Shown here: piece after piece, positions 49,601 to 62,500 of the stretch | Numbering within the stretch: the stretch's first letter is position 1 | Layout of the letters: each line of letters starts with the position of its first letter | Assembly (NCBI RefSeq): GCF_007565055.1 | Contig: NC_044568.1 | Location: forward strand, 25,245,936-25,309,935 | Length of the DNA: 64,000 nt | Origin: Rhinopithecus roxellana | Taxonomy: Eukaryota > Chordata > Mammalia > Primates > Cercopithecidae | Direction: 5' to 3' | The notes under the pieces: generated by a model | The model's input: the letters and a program-made list of their open reading frames with translations, nothing else | What the model was told of the DNA's origin: nothing | Databases searched by the model: none | Translations under genes and position numbers: made by a program

Positions 49601-51303
49601 GCACTACATGACTCCATGTTACCTCGATGACTTTTTTTAAATTTTTTTTTTATATATTTTATTTTAAAATCTGAGACAAGGTCTTGCTCTGTCACCCAGG
49701 CTAGAGTGCAGTGGTGTGATCATGACTCATTGCAGCCTTGACCCCCCAGGCTCAAACAATCCTCCTGTCTCAGCCTCCCAAAGTATTGGCATTATAGATG
49801 TGAACCACCAAGCCTGGCTTCTTGATGACTGCTGCCAGCAGTCAAATGATGGACTCACAACACATCATAAATTACTGTTACGGCCAGGCCCAGGGGCTCA
49901 CACCTGTAATTCCCACACTGTGGGAGGTCGAGGAGGGCGGATCACCTGAGGTCAGGAGTTTGAGACCAGCCTGGCCAACATGGTAAAACCTTGTCTCTAC
50001 TAAAACTACAAAAATTAGCCAGACATGGTGGCGAGTGCCTGTAATCCCAGCTACTCAGGAGGCTGGGGCAGGGAGAATTGCTTGATCCTGGGAGGCAGAG
50101 GTTGCAGCGAACCGAGATCATGCCACTGCACTCCAGCCTGGGTGATAGAAGATACTGTCTCAAAAACACAAACAAACAAACAAGCAAAAAACTGCTGTTA
50201 GTCCACGTGCTATGTGAATGCCCCAAGGCCAATCCATTATGTCCTTTGTGGTTACAGCGACCCCACACTCCCCAGGGATTTTCTGGTCATTTTCTGCATG
50301 CTTCCACAGAACCTGGGCATCCATGCAGCTAGCCTGTCTTGGCCTCCAAGGCCCCACTCTCCTTAGAAGCCACATGATGGCACACTGCATGCCCCATTGT
50401 ATTTAGTCACCCAGAGGCTGGCCGACCCAGGTTTCTGTGACCCCAACATCCCCCAGCAGCCATGCTGTGGCACCCTGTGTGTCCCTGTGGTACCTGGGCA
50501 CCCACGAGGCCGTCTCTAAGCCTGTCCAGGCTGGTCTGACCGTGGGTGAAATTTCGCAGGTTAACATCCTGAAGCACATTCTTGTAACGCTGTCTCAGGA
50601 CCTGGGGCAGGTCATTGTGGCTGGGAGCGTGAAGGTCAGATGGAAACAAGGTCTCCAGATCAGTCAGGATATACCAGGTGCTTGGGTCTACCCTCCCCCA
50701 CCCCACCAGGCACCTCCTCACACAGACCATATAGAGACCTCCTGAAGTCGGGTTGGAGGGAGGGGGTTAGGTTCCACCAGGAATGCGGTAATGGGGGGAA
50801 GGGCACCCATGGGTGATGGAGGAGAGAGGGCATCCAGGGGTGGTGTGAGGGAGCCTCCTTGACAGCCCTGCATGCTCAGAACCTCCTCTCCTGCCCAAGG
50901 GTGTGTTCACCCCGCATTGCCCAAACGCTGTACCTACATACCCGTCCACGAGGGGGAAATTCCTCATCAGGGCCTGCGCGCGACTCCGAAGGTCCAGAGT
51001 TTTGGGGGTGCCTGGCGTAGTGAGGCCTGGCGTTGTGAGGGCGCTGGGGACGCCCGGCGTGGTGAAGGGGCTGGGGGAGCCCAGGGTGGAGAGGGCTCTG
51101 GGGGCGCCCGTCGTGGTCTCCCCGCGGGTTACGGGCTGCCGCAGCAGCAGCAGCAATAGCAGGAGGAGCAGACGCCGCAGATGCCGCCGGCTGAGCGCGC
51201 GGGAACCCTCGTGGCCTGTGGGCTGCATATGGCGCTGGGGTCGGCCGCGGGAGCCTGGGAGGAGCAGGTGACGGGCAGAGGCCGACAATGGGGTCCGGAC
51301 CAT
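46624..51303 (-). CDS. DPEP3: DPEP3, membrane dipeptidase family member
   Basis: GPI-anchored, testis-enriched renal-dipeptidase homologue (known). Ten coding exons: 50942-51303, 50494-50620, 49358-49487, 49127-49268, 48798-48867, 48513-48689, 48121-48205, 47550-47625, 46952-47087, 46624-46860; 513 aa. The upstream Met (51301-51303, MVRTPLSASA) matches the recalled long human form; the inner Met at 51226-51228 (MQPTGHEG) gives 488 aa and sits directly before the poly-Leu signal peptide. HNDLP and VEGGHS zinc-site motifs are kept, but the third-ligand His is Tyr (LSYASD, codon 48639-48641) and GGDYDG is GGNYDG (Asn 47567-47569). This fits the reported lack of dipeptidase activity in DPEP3. The C-terminus is hydrophobic, as expected for a GPI signal. 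A 9-residue Thr/Pro repeat follows the signal peptide. Confidence 0.96.
49636..49819 (-). repeat. Alu monomer-like fragment (minus)
   Basis: A T-rich start, then a diverged Alu fragment ending 'ccaccaagcctggc', in DPEP3 intron 2. Confidence 0.7.
49882..50186 (+). repeat. Alu (plus) in DPEP3 intron 2
   Basis: Complete copy ending in 'aaacaaacaaacaag'. Confidence 0.85.
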
Positions 51304-51440
51304 GACGACCCAGCCTCGTGGCCTCGCGAAGAGGGGATTGGAGTCACGCGACTCCGCGACCGAAGAGCCACGCAAGGGGGCGCCACGGCTTTTCCGTCTC
51401 CAGGTAGGAGAGCGCCCCCATGGGCCGGAACCGCCGCTGC
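50930..51440. promoter_or_regulatory. DPEP3: GC/CpG-rich DPEP3 5' region
   Basis: CpG-dense stretch over exon 1 and the immediate upstream flank. It probably contains the promoter; no TATA box was found at a fixed position. Confidence 0.45.
50995..51117 (-). repeat. DPEP3: Coding Thr/Pro repeat in DPEP3 exon 1
   Basis: Imperfect 27-base units encode TTTGAPRAL, STLGSPSPF and TTPGVPSAL, then TTPG and LTTPGTPKTL. DPEP2 has the matching array. It is likely an O-glycosylated, flexible stretch between the signal peptide and the catalytic-like domain (inference). Confidence 0.75.
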
Positions 51441-51727
51441 AGCGTCGAGGACCCCTAGCCCTTCCACCCCCCAGCGCTGGCTCTGTAGACCCCCAAGACA
51501 AGTAGGGGAGCAGGCCAGGCGGGGAACTAGTAGGGGCCCAGGGATCTTCCTGATCTCACCTCCTACCCAGGCCCACGTGGGGGTTAGCTGCCGGCTTGTG
51601 CCCAGCTCCGAGGCAGGTAAAATACTCTAAGCTGAGACTCAGAAGAGTTAATTCGATCCGTCTGTTTTGACTGACAGAAGAAGATTCCCTATAGATATTT
51701 CATTATCTCATTTCATTTCATTTCATT

Positions 51728-52018
51728 TCATGTTTTGTAACAGAGTTTTGGCTCTTGTTGCCCAGCCTGGAGTGCAATGGTGCAGTCTCAGCGCACTGCA
51801 ACCTCCACCTCGTGGGTTCAAGCCATTCTCCTTCCTTAGCCTCCCAAGTAGCTGGGATTACAGGCGCCTGCCACCATGCCTGGATAATTTTTGTATTTTC
51901 AGTAGAGATGGGGTTTCACCATGTTGGCCAGGCTGTCTTGAGCTGCTGACCTCAAGTGATTTGCCTGCCTCGATCTCCCAAAGTGCTGGGATTACAGGCA
52001 TGAGCCACTGTGCCCAAC
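51728..52018 (-). repeat. Alu (minus)
   Basis: Reverse Alu preceded by a (TTTCA)n tract ('atttcatttcatttcatttc', about 51705-51732) as its tail. Confidence 0.83.
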
Positions 52019-52069
52019 CCCGAAAATGAAATTTAAGAACAATTTTTATGGGGGATCATTATTTTAGCT

Positions 52070-52326
52070 TTTTTCCTTGGAGTTGCAGTGGGGTGATCAT
52101 AGCTCGCTGCAGCCTTGAACTCCTGAGCTCAAGCGATCTGCCCACCTAGGTCTCCCAAAGTGCTAGGATTATAGGCATGAGCCACCACATCCAGCCTTAG
52201 TTCTTTTTTAGAGATAGGGTCTTTCTGTGTCGTCCAGGCTGGTCTCAAACTCCTGGCCTCATGTGATCCTCCCACCTTGGCCTCCCAAAGTGTTCCAGTT
52301 GCAGGCATAGGCCACTGCATCTGGAC
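52070..52326 (-). repeat. Old Alu fragments (minus)
   Basis: Two diverged pieces: 'ggggtgatcatagctcgctg' to 'ccaccacatccagcc', then 'gagatagggtctttctgtgt' to 'gcatctggacc'. Confidence 0.65.
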
Positions 52327-52912
52327 CTGTTTTAGCATTTAGTATTGAATATTTTTTCTCTATATATGTTAATATACACACACAAAAAGACCCAGAAGAG
52401 TCTACACATCCAATGTTAGTTAATAGTGGCCCTCTCAGCAAGAGATCTACCTACACCCTGATCAGTTTGCATCTCATTTCTTTCTGTATTATGGTGATAC
52501 TGGCTAAGGGAATTCATGGGTAGTGCTGGTGAGGGCTAATCAGGGTCATAGGGGGTTGGTGAAAGCACCACAGCAGTAGCTGAACCTTGCTTGAAAGGAT
52601 GGGGTCTGGATCAGGCAGGAGGAGTGGAGAGGGGATCCAGTGTTGGCTAACAGCCCTGCAGAGATCTAGTTTGGGCATTACAACAACTGTTGTGGAGGAG
52701 GCACAGGTGGATCCTCTAAGGCATGGAGTTGTGGGACAAGATCAGACTAGGGCTCTTGATCCTGAGAGCATGAGGGGGCTTGCTCTGACACATTATTTCA
52801 CCTGGGGCAGAAATCCTTCAAGACAACACAAGGCAGCTTCCAGCAGCCCCTCATCATTTCCTGTTGAGAAAACCCTGGTGCAGGGGAAATGGATGTCAAA
52901 ACTGCATCTTGG
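52327..52912. other. Unique DPEP3-DPEP2 spacer
   Basis: No exon, RNA gene or clear repeat was recognised. Confidence 0.5.
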
Positions 52913-53840
52913 GCCGGGTGCAGTGGCTCATGCCTGTAATCCCAGCAGTTTGTGAGGCTGAGGTGGGCAGATTGCTTGAGTCTAGGAATTTGAGACCAGC
53001 CTGGCCAACACAGTGAAACCCCATCTCTACTAAAAATACAAAAATTAGCAAGGCATGGTGGCGCCTGCCTGTAATCCTAGCTGCTCAAGAGGCTGAGGCA
53101 GGAGAATCACTTGGACCTAGGGGGCGAAGGTTGCAGTGAGCTGAGATTGCACCACTGCACTCCAGCCTGGGCAACAGAGCAAGACTCCGTCTCAAAACAA
53201 ACAAACAAAACAGCTGCATCTGGACCAGCGCAGTGGCTCATGTCTGCAATCCTAGCACTTTGGGAAGCCAAGGCAGATAGATTGTTTGAGTCCAGGAGTT
53301 TGAGACCAGCCTAGGCAACATGGTGAAATGCTGTCTTTACTAAAAATACAAAATATTAGCCAGGCGTGGTGGTGCGCACCTGAGGTCCCAGCTACTCCAG
53401 AGGCTGAGGTAGGAGAATCACTTGAGGCCAGGAAGTTGAGGCTGCAGTGAGCTGAGACCCTGCCACTGCACTCCATCCTGGGCAATGGCAGTGAGACCCT
53501 GTATCAAAAAAAAAAAAAAAAAAAAAAACAAAGGCCGGGCATTGTGGCTCACGCCTGTATTCCCAGCACTTGGGGAGGCCAAGGTGGGTGGATCACCTGA
53601 GGTCAGGAGCTGGAAACCAGCCTGGCCAACATAGTGAAACCCTGTCTCTACTAAAAATACAAAAAAAAAAAAAATTAGCCGGGCGTGGTGGCGGGTGCCT
53701 GTAATCCCAGCTACTTAGGAGGCTGAGGCAGGAGAATCGCTTGAACCTGGGAGGTAGAGGTTGCAGTGAACCAAGATCGCGCCACTGCACTCCAGCCTGG
53801 GCAACAAGAGCAAAATTCCGTCTCAAAAAAAAAAAAAACC
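52913..53840 (+). repeat. Three Alus (plus)
   Basis: About 52913-53209, 53222-53527 and 53532-53840, head to tail with short spacers. Confidence 0.85.
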
Positions 53841-54330
53841 CTGAATCTGGGTAGCATCTGAACCCCTCGGCCTGAACCAGGTCCTGCTGAGAAAGGCCAG
53901 TGACACAAACTGAATCTAAATTATCCTCCCTCTGCATCTGTTTCTGTCTCTTGTTTTTCCACCTGGGCTCCCTGATAAGTGTGCATCCCCTTCTGAGAGG
54001 GCACCTCGAGAAAGGCCTTGGCCTCTGGTGACTACTTCCCCTTGTTCGTTGCTGTCTGTTCCTCCTCGTGCCTGGGGATTAATGGCCAAGTGTGACCCAG
54101 CTGCTTCTAGCTTTGGTTCTCTCAGGAAGGGCAGAGAAAGGTCATGTTTATTTTGGTCTCCCGTAAACCTCACCGACCTGCCATGAAGGTCTTTATTTAA
54201 GTGACTTGTAACAACATGAAGAATGGCAACTTTGCTAATAGTTTAAGAAAAGTGTAGAAGGATTGCATGTACAGCTGTTTCCTATATTATTATCATTATT
54301 ATTTTAGTTTTGTTTTGTTGTTGTTTTGGG
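53841..54330. other. Unique spacer
   Basis: Nothing gene-like. Downstream is the T-rich start of the next Alu. Confidence 0.5.
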
Positions 54331-55260
54331 GTTTTTTTTTTTTTTTTTTTTGAGACAGAGTCTGACTCTGTTACCCAGGCTGGAGTTTAGTGGTGTGATC
54401 TCGGCTCACTGCAACCTTTGCTTCCTGGGTTCAAGCAATTCTCCTGCCTCAGCCTCCCGAGTAGCTGGGACCACAGGCGCGTGCCACTACAGCTGGCTAA
54501 TTTTTTGTGTCTTTAGTAGAGATGGGGGGGGTCACCATGCTAGCCAAGATGGTCTGGATCTTCGACCTCGTGATCCGCCCGCCTTGGCCTCCCAAAGTGC
54601 TGGGATTACAGGTGTGAGCAACCGCTCCCAGCCTATTATTTTAAATTGTTTAGGCCGGGCGCAGAGGCTCATGCCTGTAATCCCAGCACTTTGGGAGGGC
54701 AAGGTGGGTGGATCACTTGAGTAGCCTGGGCAACATCGTGAAACCTCGTCTCTCCAAAAAATACAAAAATTAGCTGGGCATGGTGGTGCGCACTATAGCC
54801 CCAGCTACTCAGGAAACAGAGGTGGGAGGATCACTTGAGCCCAGGAGGAGGAGGCTGCAGTGAGGCATGATCGTGCTACTGCACTCCAGCGGTGACAAAG
54901 TGAGACCCTGTCTCAGGAAAGAAAAAAAAAAACTATTATTTTAATGGGCAGCCCCCAGAACTGGAAGAGGTTCAGAGGACTCCCTATTTCCTACATTAGA
55001 CACATGAAAGGAGAGGGCATGAAGTTACAATTAATTTTTTAAATATTATCAAAATAATACATAAGCACAGTTTAAAATGTTTGCTTATGGTTGACTAGGT
55101 AAATCAAAGTTACCCTACTCCATCTGGGCATGGTGGCTCACTCCTGTAATCCTGGCACTTTGGGAGGCCAAGGTGGGAGGATTGCTTGAGTCTAGGAGTT
55201 GGAGACCAGCCTGGGCAACATAGGGAGATCCCTGTCTCTATAAAAAAATTTTAAAAATCT
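54331..55260. repeat. Alu cluster, mixed orientation
   Basis: Reverse Alu 54331-54634, forward Alu 54653-54935 and a forward left-monomer piece 55120-55260. Confidence 0.8.
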
Positions 55261-55293
55261 TCCTTCTAAGTGAAGTGATGAAAAAAAGAAAGC

Positions 55294-56437
55294 GGGCCAG
55301 ATGCGGTGGCTCACTCCTATAATCCCAACACTTTGGGAGGCCAAGGCGGGTGGATCACAAGGTCAGGAGTTTGAGACCAGCCTGGCCAATATAGTGAAAC
55401 TCCATCTCTACCGAAAAAAGAAAAATCACCTGGGCGTGGTGGTGCGTGCTAGTAGTCCTAGCTGCTCAGGATCTGAAGCTGCAGAATCGCTTAAAACCGG
55501 GAGGCAGGGCGGGCGCGGTGGCTCACACCTGTAATCCCAGCACTTTCGGAGGCCGAGGCGGGTGGATCACGAGGTCAGGAGATCGAGACCATCCTGGCTA
55601 ACACGGTGAAACCCCGTCTCTACGAAAAATACAAAAAACTAGCCGGGCGCGGTGGCGGGCGCCTGTAGTCCCAGCTACTCGGAGGCTGAGGCGGGAGAAT
55701 GGCGGGAACCCGGGAGGCGGAGCTTGCAGTGAGCCGAGATCGCGCCACTGCACTCCAGCCCGGGCGACACAGCCAGACTCCGTCTCAAAAAAAAAAAAAA
55801 AAAACCCGGGAGGCTGAGGTTGCAGTGAGCTGAGATCACGCTACTGCATTCCAGCCTGGGCGACAGAGCGAGACTCCATCTCAAAACAATAATAATAAAA
55901 AATAAAAAATAAAAAAGCCAGGCACGGTGGCTCACATCTGTAATCCCCCAGCACTTTGGGAGGCCGAGGCAGGTGAATCACCTGAGGTCAGGAGTTCGAG
56001 ACCAACCTGACCAACAAGGTGAAACCCCATCTCTACTAAAAATACAAAAATTAGCTGGGCATGGTGGCGGCACCTCTAGTCCCAGCTGCTCAGGAGGCTG
56101 AGACAGGAGAATTGCTTGAAGCCGGGAGGTGGAACTTGCAGTGAGCCGAGATTGCGCCACTGCACTCCAGCCTGGGCAACAGAGCAAGACTCCGTCTCAA
56201 AAAAAAAAAAAAAAAAATCCAGAAAGTAAAAATAAAAATAAAATAAAATAAATTAGCTGAGTGTGATGGTGCATGCCTATAGTCCCAGTTACTTGAGAGG
56301 CTGAGGCAGGAGGATCACTTGAGCCCAAGAGTTCAAAGCTGCAGTGAGCTATGATTGTGGCACTGTACTCCAGCCTGGGGGACAAAGTGAGACTCTGCCT
56401 CAAAAATAAATAAATAAATAAGTAAAAATAAAAAGTA
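55294..56437 (+). repeat. Nested and tandem Alus
   Basis: An AluS (55294-55507, resuming 55806-55915) is split by a young AluY (about 55508-55801). The target duplication is near 'aaaccgggaggc' at about 55495-55506 and 'aacccgggaggc' after the A tail. A full Alu (55917-56216) and a right-arm piece (56251-56437) follow. Confidence 0.75.
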
Positions 56438-56680
56438 AGAGATGAGCTACTCAGAAGGAACACGGAATAGGGTCCACCTCCTGCCACCAGATTCACCACT
56501 GTTTTCATCCAGTACTGAGCCCAACCACCTGGGTCACCTCGGGCTCCTGCCAACAGTCTTTCCTTGAACAACTGGTGGCTGAAATGAAGGATTCCCCCAC
56601 CAACCACCAGCATTGGGAGACTATGCCACCAGACCCCACTGCAGAGAAGGAAACTCATGTCTGGTTCTATGTCTAAAACA

Positions 56681-56686
56681 TTTATT
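56681..56686 (-). terminator. DPEP2: DPEP2 poly(A) signal
   Basis: AATAAA on the minus strand, about 91-96 bases past the DPEP2 stop codon. Confidence 0.8.
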
Positions 56687-56776
56687 TTCAGGAAATATTT
56701 GTGCCTGCACAACAGGGGAAATTTGTGGGGTGTCTGTGGCTTGCTACAGTGACATCTGGCAGGACTAACTGGGTCA

Positions 56777-59505
56777 TCAGAGCCACAGAATAAGGACCGG
56801 GAAGGTGACCACAACTGCGAAGATTGGGGCCGTGTTGGGGGAGGACTCTGAGGGTGACCACTTGGCTGATAACTTGGGTGTCCAGCGTGTGGGAATCTCA
56901 GTTTCTGGTCTGAAGTCAGACTGTCTCTGACGCAGACGTGAGAGGTCAGAGCGGCAGGAACTGCTCAGCTGCTCATCCGGGAACTTGTCTTCCAACGGGC
57001 TTTGCCATTCGTTTTCTTCCTGTATCTAGAGGTGGCAGTCGGTGCTCAGCTTCCACAGCTCTCCTCGACACACCTGCTCAGACCCCTCAGCTACTCTCTT
57101 GCCCAGCCCAGAGTACCTTTTCCACTCGACTAAAGACCCGCAGCAGGTTTCCGCGAAGGACACCCTGAAGCTCTTCCTCACTCCAGCCACGACTCAGCAA
57201 CTCCTCTATCAGGACCGGGTATGTGGACACGTCCTCCAGCCCCTGAGGGAATCTATGTGGCCACCAGCCAGTGGGTTTCAGACCTGATTCCCTGATCCTG
57301 ACTGAGAACCACAGTCCAGGGTCCATGAAACCCCAGCCCTAGTCAGGTATGGGAAGTGGAGACTTGGAGAGAGTAGGTAATCCTCCTCTGCTCTTCATCC
57401 CTCAGAAGGAGGCCTCAAAACCTCCTTGAATATTTATCAAAACTCATTGAATCATACTATTAAGATCTACGCCTTTTACTGAATGCAAATGACCCCCCCT
57501 ACCAACCAGAGTTAAAAAGAAGAAAATAGCCAGGTGTGGTGACTCACACTTGTAATCCCAGCACTTTGGGAGGACAAAGTGGGTGGATCATTTGAGGTCA
57601 GGAGTTCGAGACCAGCCTGGCCAACATGGTGAAACCCAGTCTCTACTAAAAATACAAAAAAGAGGCCAGGCGCGGTGACTCACGCCTGTAATCCCAGCAC
57701 TTTGGGAGGCCGCGGCAGGAGGATCACGAGGTCAGGAGATTGAGACCATCCTGGCTAACATGGTGAAACCCCGTCTCTATTAAAAATACACAAAAATTAG
57801 CCGGGCGTGGTGGCGGGCGCCTGTAGTCCCAGCTACTCGGGAGGCTGAGGCAGGAGAATGGCTGAACCCGGGAGGCGGAGCTTATGGTGAGCCCAGATCA
57901 CACTACTGCACTCCAGCCTGGGCAACAGAGTGAGACTCCGTCTCCAAAGAAAGAAAGAAAGAAAGAAAATTAGCTGGGCATTGTGGTGCACGCCTATAAT
58001 CCCAACTACTTGGGAAGCTAAGGCAGGAGATTCACTTGAACCCAGGAAGCAGAGGTTGCAGTGAGCTAAGACTGCGCCACTGCACTCCAGGCTGGGCAAC
58101 AGAGTGAGACTCCATCTCAGAAAAAAAAAAAGAAGAAGAAGAAAAGGCCCAGTGAGGTGTCTCAGGCCTGTAATCCCAGCATTTTAGGAGGCCAAGGCAG
58201 GAGGACCATTTGAGTCCAGGAGTTCAAGACCAGCCTGGGCAACATAGTGAGAACCCATCTCTGCAAAAAATAAAATTATCTGGGCATGATGGCACATGCC
58301 CGTAGCCATAGCTACTTGCAGGCTGAGATGGCAGGATCACTTGAGCCCAGAAAGTCAAGGCTGCAGTGAGTCAAGATTGCGCCACTGCACCCTAGCCTGG
58401 CCAATGGAGCAATACCCTGAGAAGAAAAGAAGAAGAACAAGGAGAAGAAGAAGAAAAGGAAGAAAGAAGAAAGAGAAGGAGAAAGAAGGAGGAGGAGGAG
58501 ATGAAGAAGAAAAAGGAGGAGGAGGAAGTGAAGGAGAAGGAGAAGGAAAAGGAGAAGGAGAGGAAGAGCTTCTTCAGAAAACAGTGGTTGCAAACACAGC
58601 AACTGTGCACAGGGCAGAGAAGATGGTCAGCACACACCAGACCTTGCTGACGGTCTGTTCAGAGAGAGTGGGTCTACTGGGGCTGGGGGATGAGCTCTGT
58701 CTGGTAGTTTAGCCAAGTATAACATCCAAAGTGGGGTCACTGGGATGAAGACAAACAGGAGAACCCAAGGAACTGATCCTGGGAGTAGGGAGATGCCAGG
58801 TGGTCAAAGCCTAAAGGACATGATGGCTATGGTGACCGTGAAGGCCCCACTGCTGTACAGCTAGCTCCAGACAAGCTACAGGGAAGCACTCACTTGCCGG
58901 CCCCATCATAATCTCCACCAATCCCAATGAACTTGGATCCGATGACTGCCTTGATGTGGTCGAAGTGATCTGGGGAGGGGGCAAGTGGAGAGTTGGCTGC
59001 GTAGGGCTTCCAGGGCTGGACAGCAGTGAGTCTCCTTGCAGCCTGTAGGCCAGGCAGGCTAATTCCTTCATGGCCTGCCACATAGCTTGGCAACCTGAGA
59101 ACCCTGAGGTTTGACCTGAATGGATTCAGCTGGTTCTGGCCTCGACTTCAGGTTTGGAGTGGATCCACAGAGGCACCTGTCGGGGCCATTTCCCACCTAG
59201 GATTAAACCTGCCTCTAGTCTCTTTAGAATCTGGTAGGGGCCGGGCGCGGTGGCTCAAGCCTGTAATCCCAGCACTTTGGGAGGCCGAGACGGGCGGATC
59301 ACGAGGTCAGGACAGGAGATCGAGACCATCCTGGCTAATACGGTGAAACCCCGTCTCTACTAAAAAATACAAAAAACTAGCCGGGCGACAAGGCGGGCGC
59401 CTGTAGTCCCAGCTACTCGGGAGGCTGAGACAGGAGAATGGCTTGCAGTGAGCTGAGAGCCGGCCACTGCACTCTAGCCTGGGCGGCAGAGCAAGACTCC
59501 GTCTC

Positions 59506-59538
<33 letters not shown>

Positions 59539-62500
59539 TAGGAACTCTTTTCTTTTCCTTTTTTTTCAGAGACAGTGTCTTGCTCTGTTGCCCAGGTTGG
59601 AGTGCGGTGGCGCAATCTTGGCTCACTGCAAGCTCCGCCTCCTGGGTTCATGCCATTCTCCTGCCTCAGCCTCTCAAGTAGCTGGGACTGCAGGCGCCCG
59701 CCACCATGCCCGGCTAATTTTTTGTATTTTTAGTAGAGACGGGGTTTCACTGTGTTAGCCAGGATGGTCTCGATCTCCTGACCTCGTGATCCGCCCGCCT
59801 CAGCCTCCCAAAGTGCTGGGATTACAGGCGTGAGCCACTGTGCCTGGCCAGTAGGAACTCTGTTCTATGGTTGTGGGAGATGACAGAGGGACAAAGAGTA
59901 CAATCGACAAAGACCCCAGAGACCTAAGGGGCCTTCCAGTCTCTTGGCCAGAGGCCGAGGCAGGGTGCTTTTGTGACCCCCTTCAGAGGCGCAGACAGTT
60001 AGCACTCAGGTTCTATGTGTAGCTTCCTCCCTTATACCCATCAGGACTGCAGTGTTGACTCTGTGGCTGCAGCTCCACGTGACCAAGGTGCTGTGTACTG
60101 TCTATCATTGCATTTTTTTTCAGTGAAACCACTGGGACAGTACTGAGGCCCTCCCAAGTCTTCAGGTGCAAATCAGAACTGTTCAGAGAGCCCAGGAGTA
60201 GGGATTACCTGCCACAGTGGACACATTGGCTGACGGGTTGCACTGTATGACTCCCATGGACAGAGACACCATCACGATGCCACCATTCTTCTTCTGCAGG
60301 GGAGGGCAAGTGGACACTCAGCCTGGCCCCTCAGCAAACTGCATTCCCACCCTGCCACCCTCTGGATCCCTGGAGGGGGTGTTCAGTCCTGGCTTCAGGA
60401 GTCAGAGGAAATTTTACTTCTCTGGTTTTGTGTGAATGGAGGAGTCTAGGCCCTGGTCTGGCACAGGTGTCTTGGCACTTACTTTGAGGAGTAAAGGAAT
60501 ATACATATTTATCATCTAGAACCTCCCACTCCTGGATGTGGACTGTGGGGTTGTGGGGCAAAAGGTGTTCAGCCTGAAGTTAGAGGAAGTGGAGGGAGCA
60601 GGGCCTCAGGTTTGAGGGCTCCTGTTTTTTGTTTTTGTCTTTGTTTTCCGTGGCAGGGTCCCACTGTCACCCAGGCTGGAGTGCTGTGGTGCGATCTTGG
60701 CTCACTGCAACCTCCGCCTCCCAGGTTCCAGAGATTCTCCTGCCTCAGCCTCCCAAGTAGCCGGGATTATAGGAATATGCCACCACACCCGGCTAATTTT
60801 TGTATTTTTAGTAGAGACGGCGTTTCCCCGTGTTGGCCAGGCTGGTCTTGAACTCCTGACCTGAAGTGATCCACCCACCTTGGCCTCCCAAAGTGCTGGG
60901 ATTACAGGTGTGACCCACCATGCCTGACCAAAGTGCTCCTGGTTTGAACCTCTTGCTTGAGGTTCCTGTGCTGGGCAGTTTCTCACCAGAAGCTGCAGGA
61001 TGTCATCAGGAACATTCCGAGCACTGTTGCACACACCCCGAGCAGCCGAGTGGGAGAAGATCACAGGTGCCTGTGATACTTCCAGGGCCCGCCGTGCCAC
61101 AGCATCTGAGACGTGGGACAAGTCTACCATCATGCCCAGGCGGTTCATTTCTGCCACCACCTTCTGCAGGGATATGTTGGGAGAAGGGTATCAGGGATGC
61201 CCATGTGTGTACATTTATCTGTAAGAAACAGCTGGGGTGTGCACATTTGTGTGGGGTGGAGTTGTGAACCAAGGTCCTCACCTCACCAAAGCCAGTCAGC
61301 CCGCTGATGTTGTTGTAGAAGGAGTGGACGCCCTTAGCTGAGCTCTCTGCCCTGCAGGTAGCCAGGAAGTAGTCTAACTGGTAGCTGTTCCTTGGCCTCA
61401 GGAGCCTAGAGGCCCTACCCCCCTCCATCCCTGCAACCCCCTGAAACAAGAACAGGGATCCAAAATGGGCGGTGTAAATGGGCCATGCCTGGCAGCAGGA
61501 GGGCCCCGCTAGGTCCAGTCTTCTTTTTTTTCCCCTTTTCTTTTTTTCTTTTTTCTTTCTTTTTTTTTTGAGACGGAGTCTCGCTCTGTCGCCCAGGCTG
61601 GAGTGCAGTGGCCGGATCTCAGCTCACTGCAAGCTCTGCCTCCCGGGTTTACGCCATTCTCCTGCCTCAGCCTCCCGAGTAGCTGGGACTACAGGCGCCC
61701 GCCACCTCACCCAGCTAGCTTTTTGTATTTTTTAGTAGAGACGGGGTTTCACCGTATTAGCCAGGATGGTCTCGATCTCCTGACCTCGTGATCTGCCCGT
61801 CTCGGCCTCCCAAAGTGCTGGGATTACAGGCTTGAGCCACCGCGCCCGGCCCTTTTTTTTTTTTTGAGATAGAGTCTCGCTGTGTCTCCCAGGCAGGAGT
61901 GCAGTGGTGCGATCTTGGCTCACTGCAACTTGCACCTCCTGGGTTCAAGAGATTCTCGGCCGGGCGCGGTGGCTCAAGCCTGTAATCCCAGCACTTTGGG
62001 AGGCCGAGACGGGCGGATCACGAGGTCAGGAGATCGAGACCATCCTGGCTAACACGGTGAAACCCCGTCTCTACTAAAAATACAAAAACTAGCCGGGCGA
62101 GGTGGCGGGCGCCTGTTAGTCCCAGCTACTCGGGAGGCTAAGGCAGGAGAATGGCGTAAACCCGGGAGGCGGAGCTTGCAGTGAGCTGAGATCTGGCCAC
62201 TGCACTCCAGTCGGGGCGACAGAGCGAGACTCCACCTCAAAAAAAAAGAGATTCTCGTGCCTCAGCCTCCCGAGTATCTGGGATTACAGGCATGCACCAC
62301 CACGCATGGCTAATGTTTGTATTTTCCGTCAAGATAGGGTTTCACCATCTTGGCCAGCCTGGTCTCGAACTCCTGGCCTTTAGTCATCTGTCCGCCTCAG
62401 CCTCCCAAAGTGTTGCGATTACAGGTGTGAGCCACCGCATCTGGCCAGGGGTCCAGTCATATTCTGAAAACCAGAATCCCAGCTTCCCTCCCCACTCCAG

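Noticed and set aside
50767..51501. Long minus-strand frame starting MSWGSTEPALGG at the DPEP3 promoter
   Set aside because: Only the part from 51303 down to the donor at 50942 matches DPEP3. The upstream part is 5' flank and the downstream part reads through intron 1.
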